Source: Phaeoceros laevis
Taxonomy: Eukaryota; Anthocerotophyta; Anthocerotopsida; Notothyladales
Assembly (NCBI GenBank): GCA_049999765.1
Contig: JBNGIQ010006880.1
Location: forward strand, 32,652-74,454
Direction: 5' to 3'
DNA: 41,803 nucleotides
Below are positions 29,881-40,538 of the stretch, piece by piece (position 1 is the stretch's first letter; each line of letters opens with the position of its first letter). A program made the position numbers and the translations under genes. The notes below the pieces were generated by a model. It was not told the origin of the DNA. It made no database searches and worked only from the letters and a program-made list of their open reading frames with translations.

Positions 29881-29973
29881 CGTGGGGCGCATCCAGATCT
29901 TGGAGGGCTTCCGGATGCGTGCGCTCACGGAGTCGCCTTGGCCCTGCTCTCCCTTTCCACACTGTCAGCATAA

Positions 29974-30474
29974 GCCACAAAGCTGGGCGTACTTGTTTCC
30001 GAGCAGGTTGGCGATGCATTTCTGAGTGAGGAGGCGGTGGCAGCCTTCTGCGCAACCCTGCACTCCAACTGCGTTGTGGTGGAGCTGGTGATCCGAGGAG
30101 CTGCATTTGGCAGGCCAGCGGCGGTTGCACATCTGTGCCAGTGCCTCAACCGCAACCGCACTCTCCGACAACTCTACATCGAAGTGGTGGACGGGTCCCG
30201 AGGAGAGTCAGCGTGGACTGCCTTGTCGGAGGCGCTCACCTCCAACGCCAGCATCCACACAATCGTGGTGAGCGGGAGTGGCCTAGGAAGCAGCACCGCG
30301 TTCGCGGCAGCCTCGATCAAGGTGTCCGCCCTCCGGATTTTCCGGTTGGAAGGAGAAGGAGATGCACTAGCAGCAAGGGCGGCAGTGTCGGGTATGGAAG
30401 GCTGGTGGGGCATGCTCAAGCACGAGCGTTGTTGTGGTCCGCATCATGGTTTGCAAGAGTGTGGATTTTCCTGA
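29974..30474 (+). pseudogene. LRR (ribonuclease-inhibitor type) fragment
   Basis: An open plus frame without a clear start ATG reads FLSEEAVAAFCATLHSNCVV, then CLNRNRTLRQLYIEVV and ALSEALTSNASIHTIVVSG. The spacing of Leu/Val and Asn (N-x-x-L--L) fits two to three RI-type LRR repeats as in plant RNI-like or NLR-type proteins. The frame degenerates after about residue 120 and stops at 30474. No nucleotide-binding domain is seen nearby. It is probably the end of a gene brought in or left over by the duplication. Confidence 0.55.
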
Positions 30475-30716
30475 GTGTAGATTTTCCTGCATGCAGCTGA
30501 ACCCACATTCTTGCAAACAATGATGCGCCTCCACCACATGCATGGCCATGGGAAGCAACGGGGCTCCTACCACCAGCGGGTGATCATGATGACGAAGAAG
30601 CTTACGACTGGCAACTGGCCATGGCCAATCAGAGACCGTCACGACAAGAAGCTTAGGAGGACATGCTCCGACCCCAATCCGACTTTTGTGACACCCGGCC
30701 TGGAAGTGAGCACAGT

Positions 30717-30818
30717 CCATTGCTGCTATTCGTACCAATTATGAATGCCATATGTGTCCTTGCTGCTCACTTCCATTGCTGCTATTCGTACCAATTATGA
30801 ATGCCATATGTGTCCTTG
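30717..30818. repeat. 46-bp direct repeat, period 56 bp
   Basis: Identical 46-bp units at 30717-30762 and 30773-30818, starting CCATTGCTGCTATTCGTACC, are separated by 10 bp. Confidence 0.9.
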
Positions 30819-30919
30819 CACGTTCCTGGTTTTTTATTCAGTTTCAAGAGTGTAACGTCAAGGATAATGCGTACATACGTGTGTGCTTGCAGGTTGTAGC
30901 ACAATCTGGCGGAGAGTGG

Positions 30920-31002
30920 GCATAAATTCTTCTCAAGAATGCACCTGTCGGGATTGTTGAGTCAACAATCCAGACATGTGCATTCTTGAGAAGAATTTAT
31001 GC
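30920..31002. repeat. Near-perfect hairpin, 41-bp arms, 1-nt loop
   Basis: Arms 30920-30960 and 30962-31002 are reverse complements with two mismatches. The outer 25 bp, beginning GCATAAATTCTTCTC, and the inner 10 bp pair perfectly. The centre base is 30961. No gene surrounds it. It could be a foldback mobile element remnant, a young inverted duplication, or a small-RNA source. A miRNA precursor normally has a loop, so that is less likely. Confidence 0.9.
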
Positions 31003-32961
31003 TGCCTTCGCTTCATTGGATGGAGATTCTTGTGGAGCACAGTGGTTCCTCGGCTACTACATGGACATCATGGTACATCTTATCAACCCCGGTTAGTTTG
31101 CTCCACAGCAGCTTGGGAGCCCTTGTGCTGCATTTTAGGGTGTTCTGAATGGGCTTCACCTTCTTCTGCGTGTGAGGTTGGACGAGTAATCAGCGTTGGA
31201 GGCTTTAAGTGTCACTCTAGGTGGAAAGAAAGGAGTTGAGCCAGGAAGCAGGATTAGTTATGGATAGTAGTGGTCCTACTGAAGTGGGGGAGGTCGTTGA
31301 GGGGAGGATGACGAGACCAGCTGTTTTCATGGACAGTGATAGTGGTGGACAGAAAGATGAAACTGACGAGGAAGTGTTATAGCGAGGTCAACTTTGTATA
31401 GGTCAAACTGTGAACTGCTTAAATTTGTGCTGTGGAGCTCTGAAAAATATACTGGATAGTGTAAGCTCTGTGAGCTGTCCTCTGGTGCAAGATTTGATGT
31501 TTGTGCATTCCTTCATGCTTGTAAACAAGGGCATGCGTGGATGAGCAGTAAATAGTAGATAAGAGCTGGTGGAATGTGGAGAAAAGAAGAGTTGTAGAGG
31601 GAGGTTGGTAGGAGTGTTTTTACAGGGTTGTGAGCCGTGGTTTCTGGTGAGTTGTAAGCTATAATTGCCTGTGCAGTAGGAACTGTGAAGAATTGGAAGC
31701 TGTGCCGTTGAGATGGATGCGATCTGCAGAATTCTACACTGACACGGGTGGAGAGTGCACTGAGCTAATTCCAGGAGTGCCAATCCAGTATTCGCTGCAG
31801 GAGTGATGCAACTGCAGGAGTGCCAACCTGACAGGTATGATTTCATGTAGCATGGATTTATGTGATGAAAATTGTCAGCTTGAAGTTGTAAGGCATCATT
31901 CTATTGTGCACACTGTGACATGTGCAAAAGAGGTGCGGAAGTTGATGGTGGAGCGGAAATAATAAGTGTTTTAGCACTGAAAAGCAGTACTACGACTTCT
32001 GTGCAAACCGCAGTTGCATATAGGGGAGATGGAAGCTCTGGTGTGATGAAACGTATGTTGTTGCTCAGCAACCGAGTCAGCATTTTGTCATACAAGTATC
32101 TGAAACTGTGCTAAGGCTGGCCAGCCCCCAAACCGTCAGTTTTTCCTCACACAAGCACTAGTAGCACCCGACACCCTGGTTTCCGTTCCCAACCTCTTGG
32201 GGAAAGGTTTTCCAGGGGATTGTACACCGCAACCCTGGAATTCCATGGACTTCCCAAGACGCTGTCGAACCTGTGTCGGTGGCATGAGCGAGCCAGAGTG
32301 CCTGTACGTGTGAGGACTGTGAGGCTAAAATCGTTTTTACGTTAGCTTAGGTACGAACCTAGGGCAGGGATAACTGTAGGGTACCCGAGGATTCCCTGAC
32401 CGCAGTTAGAATCGTGGCTAATCTGATCGCAAGTCCGTATGGTAGCCCTGGTTTTAAAGATTGGGGCCAAGGTAGGAGTTTGGCTGATGAGGCTAGGGAA
32501 TCGGGGCCGGAGGCTTACTGTCAGATAGATAAATAGATAGATAGCTTTTACGTGCGAGCTAACGGAGGGCATCTTGTTGATGCTCCACGGCACCTAACTT
32601 CGTCGAGTTGTTATGGGATCTCGACGTTGTTATTTAGTTTTTATAGCATCAGGCGGATTCAGGCCGATGGCCTGTTCCTGATGTGTCTTCCTAGGCAGTT
32701 GCCCAGCTGGTGTTAATATGCAATATTATACTGTTCAAAGGGATTCTGGTATCCTGGTCAACCAACAGTGGGATTTCAGCGTTTTTGCATTGTACAGACC
32801 AGTTGACACACACCCGGGTCTGACCCATGTTCTTAGGACCTTGGAAGTACTTAAATCATCACCAGCTTGAACATTTGCTGTCTACTTATTTCGAAAGCTT
32901 TGGCAAACTAAGTTTCCATTCCCCGCACACCCCTGCTAGACCAGTTAGAACCTAGCCATGA
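31003..32961. other. Two kilobases without a recognised gene
   Basis: Only short open frames occur. One plus frame at 31260-31382 gives a 40-residue acidic peptide ending DETDEEVL, without known relatives. A GATA-type microsatellite lies at about 32521-32545. Nothing else was recognised. Confidence 0.5.
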
Positions 32962-33460
32962 TTATTCCCTGATAAATTTCTGCCCACGTTTTGCCGTTCT
33001 TGCAGGCCTTGCTTGCTTGGTTTCCAAAACCCTTAAAACGCCGCCTGGTCTCGCCATCTTCACAGGGCGTGCAAAATCGCCAGAACGTCGGCAAGATTCC
33101 TGTTGTCCGTCCATGTCCATGCTAAACAGTTTTGCTACTTCTGTGGTGCTGACTCTGCTGAGCTCTTGAAACCACATGTTCACAACTGATACGCAAGCAA
33201 CACGTAAGACTTACAAATACGACACATCCGTTCATTTGTTGCTAATTGGCGCTCAAAGGCCTCTTGCAAGCGTTTGGACTTCTGGATATGAAATTTCCTG
33301 TCCTCAGCTTCCTTGAAGAATTTTGGACTTTGAGTACTAGGTTCGAAAATGGCATCGTGACTGACACCTCCCATTCTTCTACACCAGGAAAGAAAACTGT
33401 TGCCGATGGTGGCTCCTGATTAGAAGCTTCCAAGCGCTGACAGAACCCTCCAAACAAGAT
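32962..33460 (-). pseudogene. Possible exon remnants, weakly RING-like
   Basis: Minus-strand frames at 33374-33180 read KRLQEAFERQLATNERMCRI followed by C and a GTAAGT-like donor. A Glu/Lys helix followed by CRIC is how some plant RING-finger E3 proteins begin their RING. A second basic frame (33183-32962, with ARPVKMARPGGVLRVLETKQ) follows. No complete zinc ligand set is present. It lies 3' of the SPRY-like gene in the same orientation. Confidence 0.25.
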
Positions 33461-33582
33461 CAGAAAAGCAATCAGCTAAGAAAGCAGAACCTGGTGATGA
33501 GGTCTGACATTCTTGCAACCCCTCACAACCGAAGGTATATGTATGTCAGATCCTGGACATACTCATGGATGCGACTCTGCGT

Positions 33583-33963
33583 TCACAAGAAGTCTGCATC
33601 ACTGACTAACCGGATGCGAACACTGCATGGTGTACTCCCCTTAACAATGGGAAACACTTCATGGGGAAGATCGTCGAATGCTTCACCAAACTTCTCCCCA
33701 TCAATACTAAACTTACAGGTATGGCGCACCATATTAACGTGGACCCGTATTGTAGTATTTTTCTTCTTGCCAAACTTTTTTCCGTAGACTTCTCCTGTGC
33801 TTAAGTACCCATTATCGAAGAGAAGTCGATTCCATTTATGCCTCTGCGCACCATGTTTTAAGGACTGCTTGTCGGCAGAGTAACTGCCACTGATTAAGCC
33901 AATCGTAAGCTCAGTACATGGCCCTTCCACATCGATATCCCACTTACACTTGCCACTTGCCAT
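33583..33963 (-). CDS. Small SPRY-like domain protein, unit 3
   Basis: The ATG at 33963 opens a 126-residue protein that is almost entirely one SPRY-like beta-sandwich: GKCKWDIDVEGPCTELTIGL, then GEVYGKKFGKKKNTTIRVHV, FSIDGEKFGEAFDDLPHEVF and a C-terminal VRIRLVSD. In SPRY domains the motif with FxxDG followed by -AF-DLP--V-P forms the last strands. It lies 215 bp after the BTB/BACK frame of the same unit and is not fused to it by an obvious splice. BTB plus SPRY would be a substrate-receptor combination, so the pair could be one interrupted gene or two partners. SPRY domains usually bind proteins. This is the only unbroken copy in the window. Confidence 0.6.
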   Translation of the reverse strand: MASGKCKWDIDVEGPCTELTIGLISGSYSADKQSLKHGAQRHKWNRLLFDNGYLSTGEVYGKKFGKKKNTTIRVHVNMVRHTCKFSIDGEKFGEAFDDLPHEVFPIVKGSTPCSVRIRLVSDADFL

Positions 33964-34186
33964 GATTGATGGGTATACTACCTCTTACCCAGCATGATCC
34001 AGTAGCAGAGTTACCATGTGGAAAAACACGCAGCCTAGCACCGTCCTCCTCAGTCTCAGATGGCGCCTGGCGGGGGTTTTCCCACTTCATACAGTTCACC
34101 TTTCCCAGATGCAGAGCTTGCGTTCTATGGCAGGAACATAATGGGAGCGAGGAAGGATGTCCAAAGGTTGTAATACTTTCACCAGC

Positions 34187-34238
34187 AGTTGGGGATGAAT
34201 GCACTGAAACTTAGTTGGGGATGAATGCACTGAAACTT
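34187..34238. repeat. 26-bp tandem duplication at the 3' end of BTB unit 3
   Basis: Identical units at 34187-34212 and 34213-34238, starting AGTTGGGGATGAATGCACTG. Unit 1 has one copy and ends IHPEL. Confidence 0.9.
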
Positions 34239-34463
34239 GGTTGTTGACGAGTCAGAATCGACCTTGTCTACCCAGCCATGAATTACCACTTTCTGATCAC
34301 ATAAGGCGAGTGACAACTCTGGCTTAGTAAAGCATCTCTTAGATTTCTTCAATTCCTTGAATCCTCCCTGTCGTAAAAACTGCTCACTAGGTATATACTC
34401 TCGGCCTACACCTTCCAAAGCAAAGGACACCCTACGGCAAGCCCAAAGCAGAATGCTCCCGAG

Positions 34464-34499
34464 CCTGACGTATTCCCTGAACCTGACGTATTCCCTGAA
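34464..34499. repeat. 18-bp in-frame tandem duplication in BTB unit 3
   Basis: CCTGACGTATTCCCTGAA occurs twice in a row. It adds six residues to the BACK region and keeps the frame. Confidence 0.9.
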
Positions 34500-35022
34500 G
34501 GAGATTGCTCTTGCGTGCATGCTTTCAGTTGCACTCACATAGAGCTTGAAATCTTCAACAGAAAGGCTTAGCAAATGATGACAATCTGCAGCTTGAAGCC
34601 TGCTCGCCAAAGTGCGAACCAAATTTGCGGTCTGCAAGTCGCCCAGAACATGCTTGCCCTCTGTACTGAGCTCAGCAAATCTTGTGAAACACCATGCCAT
34701 CAATTCAGGATCCCCTATATTCATCACAGCTTTCTCCAAAAAGGCCGTAACATACGCTTCCAACTTTTCCACCATAAAAAACCTGGAAGCATGGAGCGTA
34801 TCAAATGCTGACAAGAATGTCAGCTTGTTCTGCACAAGCTTTCCGGTACTCAAGTACTCCACGGTAGTGCGCATAGCCTGAGAGGTGATGTCGGGAAGAG
34901 ATACTTCCTTTTGCCCGGTTTCCGCCATTCCGTTTCTTAGGAGGCTATTGAGCATGGGAACCCTAGCCACAAGCAGCAGGCGGTTGCCATACGCACTCCC
35001 TCCGTCCTTGCAAACAAACTCA

Positions 35023-35250
35023 ATATATGGCCCTTCCTCATGGATATCCCACTTTCACTTGCCGAGAGTGATGGGGATAGTGCCTCTTAAATAGCATAAT
35101 CCAGTAACAGACTTATGATGTGCAAAAACATGCAGCCGGGCACCAGTCTCCTCAGTCTCAAATATTGTGCCCTTCTTGGGAATATCCCACTTTGAACATG
35201 CAGTTGACATTTCCCAGTTGCAGAGCTTGGCATCGTTACGTATTCCTCAC
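35023..35250 (-). pseudogene. SPRY start and BTB-SPRY spacer of unit 4, truncated
   Basis: Plus-strand ATGGATATCCCACTTTCACT corresponds to the beginning of the SPRY-like gene at 33.9 kb. The next 180 bp match the spacer between BTB and SPRY in unit 3 (for example CTCCTCAGTCTCA). The SPRY copy breaks off after about 12 codons at the junction with BTB unit 3. Confidence 0.75.
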
Positions 35251-35580
35251 AGCTTCCCCCAGAAAAGCCATAACACACTTCCAACTTGTCCACCATAAAG
35301 AACCTGGAAGCATCGAGCGTGTCAAATGCTGACAAGAAAGTCAGCTTGTTTTGCACAAGCTTTCCGGTACTCAAGTACTCCACGGTAGTGCGCATAGCCT
35401 GAGAGGTGATGTCGGGAAGAAATATTTCCTTCTGCCCGGTTTCCACCATTCCGTTTTGTAAGAGGCTTTCGAGCATGGGAAGGCTAGCCACAAGCAGCAG
35501 GCGGTTGCCACACACTCCCTCCCTCCTTGCAAACAAACTGGGCGTCGCTGTAGTCAGGATCATTGAGCGTCATCCGCAAT
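35251..35580 (-). pseudogene. BTB gene, unit 4, without BACK domain
   Basis: Minus-strand frames read LNDPDYSDAQFVCKEGGSV, then after a 2-base loss RLLLVASLPMLESLLQNG and PDITSQAMRTTVEYLSTGK to FFMVDKLE. A further frame break follows, and the BACK domain is replaced by the unit spacer. It is most similar to unit 3. Confidence 0.8.
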
Positions 35581-35844
35581 ACCTGAGAAACCAGCTAGCT
35601 CCTTTCCGAAGCCAACAAAAAACAAGAAGCCTCAATCGGGCCGGCTGCTGTAAACTGAAACACACTCGACTCGAGATTTTCCTCCATTTCGGCCTGGCAG
35701 CTTGTGTTTCTAAACGCCACGTGCGAGATGTCGCACCTGCACTTCAACCTGCATTCCCAGGGGAGCTCGGAAGCAGCGAGGGGAAACAGTCGGCCACCTG
35801 ACTGCAATTCCAGCGGGCCTCACGCCACGGCTTCACGAGTGCAT

Positions 35845-36030
35845 TCACTCCAAGAGCTGGCTGTAGCTCTCACTGGACTTCACGCTCCAGATGGACTCAG
35901 TTGGAGCTGACTGGAGCTGGTCGAAGCAAGAACTGGCTGGAGCGCGCCGGTCTTGAAGCCTCCCCGGAGCTGGAGGCTGGAGCTGGCCTCTCCGGAAGTC
36001 AGGAGCTGGACCGGAGCTGGTGTGCAGCTC
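35845..36030. repeat. GGAGCTG-rich degenerate minisatellite
   Basis: GGAGCTGG, CTGGAGC and close variants recur about a dozen times without a fixed period. Open frames across it are products of the repeat and are not believed to be genes. Confidence 0.7.
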
Positions 36031-36830
36031 TATCAGACTCCGGCTGGCACAGCAAGGCTCACTGCCAATCGAAGGCTTTCTGGCATTCCCAGCCTGGCGC
36101 TTCACCAATTACAAGTAATTGTCTGCACACGCAATGTTACCTGCTCAGTGCATGAAACTCGCGCTCGAGTCAAACAGGGAAGCCTTACCTTGAAAGCAAG
36201 ACCGCATGCGCAACTGCTCAATACATTGCTGTTTCAAACTACTCCATCCAGGTATCGGCATCGATCCTTCGAATTCAGAATCCCTGCGAGCTCAAGATTG
36301 CCAAAATTAAAGCAAATCTATCGCGAGACGACAGTGAGGGCCTCTTTAGAAAGTTTAGAGCTTTGGCTAAATGTTTTGAACTGCGCAACATTTGGGGCAC
36401 CTCTCACTGACTGGTTTTGAACACAACATTTGTGGTGGCTTTTGCGATTACTGGAGCCAGTCAGTGAAACATTTGTGGTGGCTTATCGATTGGCGCTTCA
36501 GGAATGCCATTGGACTGATGGATAGGGTACCCCAGGTTGGACTCGCAGGGTCCCGAGCTGGTTTGCAGGCAGCAGCTGGATGACATCAGGGCCCTAGCTT
36601 AGATTCCATTGACAAGTCATGACAACAAAAAGAGTGCTCACAGCTTCCGAAATTGCAAGCCAATGTTGTTGTTGCAGGTTTCAATAGCCTGCTGCTCAGG
36701 GCTCATCCTAGCCACATCCATATGCAATTCTAGCTAGCTAGAAATCCGGTAACCTGTACTAGCTAGATACAGCTAGCTGTGAGCTGGTTTCAATCATTTC
36801 CGAATTTTACAGTCAAGCTTGACGAGCATT
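36031..36830. other. No gene recognised
   Basis: Short frames only. A TAGCTAGCTAG-type cluster lies at about 36727-36780. Confidence 0.5.
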
Positions 36831-36832
36831 AC

Positions 36833-37757
36833 TCCTCAAAATCCTCATCCTCATAGTCCTCCTCTTGTGAGTCGTCCTCTTCGTCGGAATCATAGTAGTC
36901 GGAGTACTAGTCGTCCTCTTCGGATTCTTCCTCCTGCGCACAAAAATTTGAAGTCATGACCTTTTGTAGAGTACAAGTTTGCAATAACAAGAGCCACATA
37001 AAGTTTTAGAGGAATCACCAACCTAAGGAGGAACTTGAGGTGTAGCAGGGGCTAGCGCATGATGAGGAGCACTGGTTCCACCACCTGAGGTCAAGACCTC
37101 AGGAAGCGTCTTGGGAGAGGACCTGATCATGAGTAAGTCGTCACTTTTAACAAGTTTCGCAGGTGCAGTCTTGCCTGGTTGATGACTAGAAACCTCAAAA
37201 GCGATTAGGGTTGGGCAAGAGAAGGGTGGGGAGGATTAATGATGACCTTGCTTCTCCTTACCGCCACCGTTAGCTGAGACCAACGGCATCGTGGTAGGAT
37301 GAAGGGAGGGCTCCTTATCATCCTCAGGCGGGTCACAGTATAATTGAGCCTTATGCCACGCATAAAAGTCTTCTTGTCTACGTGTTCTTTCGAGAGACCT
37401 CTCCTCCTCCTCCTCCTCCTCCTCTTGAGGCCTCACCCTTTTAGGAGCCATACTATGTCCTCTTGCAAGCTGGTGTCCCTCATACATTCTCGTGTACGTA
37501 TTCTCTTGAGAGACCTCGCCTCCTCCTCCTCCGCTTGAGGCCTCACCCTTTTAGGAGCCATACTACTCTCCTCTTGCAAGCTGGTGTCCCTCATGATCAT
37601 CACCAGTCTCTTTCTAGGACCCCTATTCTCCTCTTGCAAGCCGGTGTCCCTCACCCTTTTAGGAGCCATACTATCCTCCTCTTGCAAGCCGGTGTCCCTC
37701 ACCCTTTTAGGAGCCATACTATCCTCCTCACGCAAGCCGGTGTGCCTAAAGTGACGT
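36833..37757 (-). CDS. Charged repeat protein with acidic tail exon, unknown function
   Basis: Minus-strand sequence from 37757 contains tandem 16-residue units EEDSMAPKRVRDTGLQ (48 bp). Two are near identical and two to three have diverged, with Glu-rich stretches (RPQAEEEEARSLKRIR, then RPQEEEEEEEERSLERTR) between. The basic APKRVR looks like a nuclear localisation signal. One base is missing near 37460, so the last repeat and the C-terminal part (FYAWHKAQLYCDPPEDD, to 37236) lie in another frame. Downstream are an open stretch at 37200-37020 (SSHQPGKTAPAKLVKSDDLL) and, after a good acceptor TTTTTGTGCGCAG, an acidic exon at about 36948-36833 rich in Asp, Glu and Tyr, with a stop after EEESEEDD. 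The exon structure is uncertain. It may be a nuclear protein or a transposon accessory gene. Confidence 0.4.
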
Positions 37758-38067
37758 AGAGAGGAGCGGAGATGTTGCTCAAAAGAAAAAGCAGCTTGGA
37801 GTTGTTGTGCTCAGGACTTGCCGGCATTTCATATACTGACAAAGCGACGGTCCATCTTCCGGCGTTGGAATGACCTAATGTTTTAATTATCTAGATAAAC
37901 TTACAATTAAGTACAAAGACGGATTTGAACTTTGAAGTCACTTTCAATCAACTCTATACAGCTTCATCTGCTACATTACACTACAATAATAATCCATCCG
38001 TTGCGACGGAGGTTCTCAAATAAAAACATGCATCTCGCATCCCTGCTCCGTTGTAGATCGGCGCCGG

Positions 38068-38167
38068 NNNNNNNNNNNNNNNNNNNNNNNNNNNNNNNNN
38101 NNNNNNNNNNNNNNNNNNNNNNNNNNNNNNNNNNNNNNNNNNNNNNNNNNNNNNNNNNNNNNNNNNN
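38068..38167. other. Assembly gap (100 N)
   Basis: Exactly 100 unknown bases, the usual placeholder for a gap of unknown size. Frames across it have no meaning. Confidence 0.98.
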
Positions 38168-39976
38168 GGAGCTCGTGGGATCTTCTTCTGCCAGAACCAG
38201 CCAGCGCATGCGCAGCGCAATTCCATGTGGGCTGCTGAAACCCTGATTTAACTAAACTGAGAGCGACGGGAAGAGAACTGAAGGAAAACAAACCTGGTTG
38301 CTTGGTCAGATGTCTCGGACTCCAGAATTCGAAGCTGTCTTCTGTGCATATATTGCTCATCTTCGAATGTTAGGAGCACTAGTACTTTTTTGTGCAACTA
38401 TTTGTCATGCTTCTTCAGCTGGCATATCGGCAACCACCTGATCACCAACCTGCGAGGAAGAGGCCAACCACTGGAACGTGTCTAATCATGATGCTGATGC
38501 TGACTGGAAAGAGAACTTCAAATTTCTAAGCTGTTCTCTGCACCAAACTGGACTTCAGGAAAGAAAAAATTGTGGAGGAAATCACAAATGCCCCCATCTG
38601 GTGAAGTGCCCCAGATGCCGAAACGAGAAACCCGTGGATTCATGATTGCGAGCAAATAATAAAGTGCACACTGATCATGAGCATCTAGAGCTTTAGGTAC
38701 TACCTAGCGCTTGCTAACTAGCTGGCCATGGCTTGCAGGCGCACGTGCACCATGCCCCAAGGTGTTGCACATGCGTGAATCTTGCTGGGAACACATACCA
38801 TAGCCACATTCAAATGTTCATGAGAAGGAATGGAAACACATACCATAGCCGGGAACACATACCATAGGGCTCCACATTCAGACACGATAAGGAAGAGCTC
38901 AGAGTCTGAGGTTGCAGGCTGGCCACCGGTGCCCCTGGCTGCCCATGGAGATTATAAATTCGCGACTGACCAGTTGCCAGAGCTTGTTCTGCTTCGTGTT
39001 CAAACATGTATCCGCAAAAATGCCTGTAGCTGGCTTCAGGACTAGACTAAGCTACTATTTGCTAATGAGCAAAAAGAAACACCTTCTTCTGCCAAACTAC
39101 AGGCTAAATGCGTGAAATCTGAAGACAACGCCACGAGGCTTAAGTACCATTGTGTCACCTCGTGCAGACTCCGGCGCCGAAGACCATTGGCCTGAAACAT
39201 CCTTCACAAAAAGTCATAGAAAACTTACAGTCGGGACAAAATACATGCGTCCTAAGTTAAACTTGTACAAGAACAAATATACGTACGTGGTAAAAAAGCT
39301 AACCCACAAAGAAATACGATGTAACATCACCGATGACACCGAACCGTACCGGTCGTGATCAGTTAGTCAGCAAACATTGATTGATTGCTCAGGACTTCCA
39401 GTGGAGGAATTGACAAGTCATGCCCACTCATATCAGATGAATCACAATCATGGCAGAAGTGTATTCTCGCATCCGCATACGATCCCGATGCTTTTAGCCC
39501 CTGCGGGTCTGGCTATCGGCAGTCCAGCAGAGCTGTACCAATTTGTTGACGCTTCGTCTAAGGATTGCACTTCAGCTTCAGGTGTGGCAGACCCGCAGAA
39601 GCTCAAAGCTCGGAATCGCATGCGGATCCGGACCAAAACCCTGACTTGGTGCGTGCCTCCACCGTAATTAGCTTCTCTAATCATGAGCGTACTCTACATG
39701 GAGGCCTGCCTGGACAAATCGTACAGGAACGAACTTGATCTGCTCATAACACTTAGAGAACACCGGATTCAGGATTGCATCGCCATGCCTGCATACGCAT
39801 CTCCAGCGCACTGATTATGTTCACAGTCAATGACATGTAGTAGTTAGCTCGCGAGCCCGAACCTGGTTTGCAATCACGACTCTTGAATTGAAAATTTGTG
39901 CTGTGCACCCGTAACAGGCTTAGAAGTACTTACCTTGTTAAAATTGGAAGTACGCTTGTACGCTTTCGACGGGACG
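38168..39976. other. No gene recognised; short local repeat
   Basis: Only short frames. AACACATACCATAG occurs three times between 38790 and 38870. A minus frame at 39448-39684 has no known domain. Confidence 0.5.
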
Positions 39977-40461
39977 TCATTCTTCAGAATGTGATGCGAA
40001 TTCGTGAACCTTGGACGCAACTGATGGATCCGTGCCAGATTGGCAGCCACCCAATTGCAACGCGTTGAGCTCGCGATCGAAATCTGCACCCAGGCCAAAC
40101 CAAATGCAAGCTTAAGATTGGTCAGCTAACGATAGCAACAAAACTCACAGATCAAACTTGCAATTGCCACCAGGGACAGGGATCATCACATGTACAAGAT
40201 ATCGATATCGATGGATACATGTCGACATACATCAGATATAGATGCGCGTGAGTGCTCAAGTTGGAAACTGACCTCCAAGTGTTGTTCCATCACTGTATGG
40301 GACGATCGCGATGGGAAATGGTTGCCTACCACAAGCAGTGCAAATGCCTTGTGAGCCTCGTTCAAAAGAACATGGATGGAGAGCCAACGGAATACATCGT
40401 CAGTTGAACTTACCTCTTTCAAGACCCCCTTTGGAGGTGTGAGATGCGGTCGGATGGACAT
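39977..40461 (-). CDS. Doubtful spliced gene, unknown product
   Basis: An ATG at 40461 starts MSIRPHLTPPKGVLKE and ends at a perfect GTAAGT donor (exon 40461-40414). Further on are an acceptor-like TTTGCACTGCTTGTGGTAG with a piece that reads PFPIAIVPYSDGTTLG up to a GTCAGT donor, and an exon after GGCCTGGGTGCAG that reads DFDRELNALQLGGCQSGTD and stops at 39977. The phase between the first and second piece does not fit as drawn, and the last exon is also open in another frame to a GTAAGT donor near 39935. Splice signals suggest transcription from the minus strand, but I cannot give a product. Confidence 0.3.
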
Positions 40462-40538
40462 ATGGCCGTGGGTGACGTCCGCAATGTGTGAGCTGGGCTT
40501 AACGAACCCGGGACATCAGCTGGCGCCATCGGTGATGA

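Larger units (their letters stand above)
34179..35022 (-). pseudogene. BTB/BACK gene, unit 3, N-terminus replaced
   Basis: The frame is open from about 35022 (EFVCKDGGSAYGNRLLLVAR) through the rest of BTB (KEVSLPDITSQAMRTTVEYL) and BACK (IGDPELMAWCFTRFAELSTE, ILLWACRRVSFALEGVGREY) to a stop at 34179, about 280 residues. The first BTB strands and the start codon are missing. Instead, upstream sequence from 35028 on matches the start of the SPRY-like gene. A 26-bp duplication at 34187-34238 lengthens the C-terminus (QCIHPQLSFSAFIPN). The 18-bp duplication at 34464-34499 repeats REYVRF. Without its own start it is probably not functional, although an internal ATG could give a BACK-only protein. 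Confidence 0.8.

Noticed and set aside
30920-31002. miRNA precursor
   Set aside because: The stem has almost no loop and nearly perfect arms; an inverted duplication or foldback element explains it better. Small-RNA data would be needed.
35901-36155. ORFs rich in Glu, Leu and Ser
   Set aside because: They come from the GGAGCTG-rich degenerate repeat.
37932-38360. ORFs crossing the N run
   Set aside because: Translations over unknown bases are meaningless.
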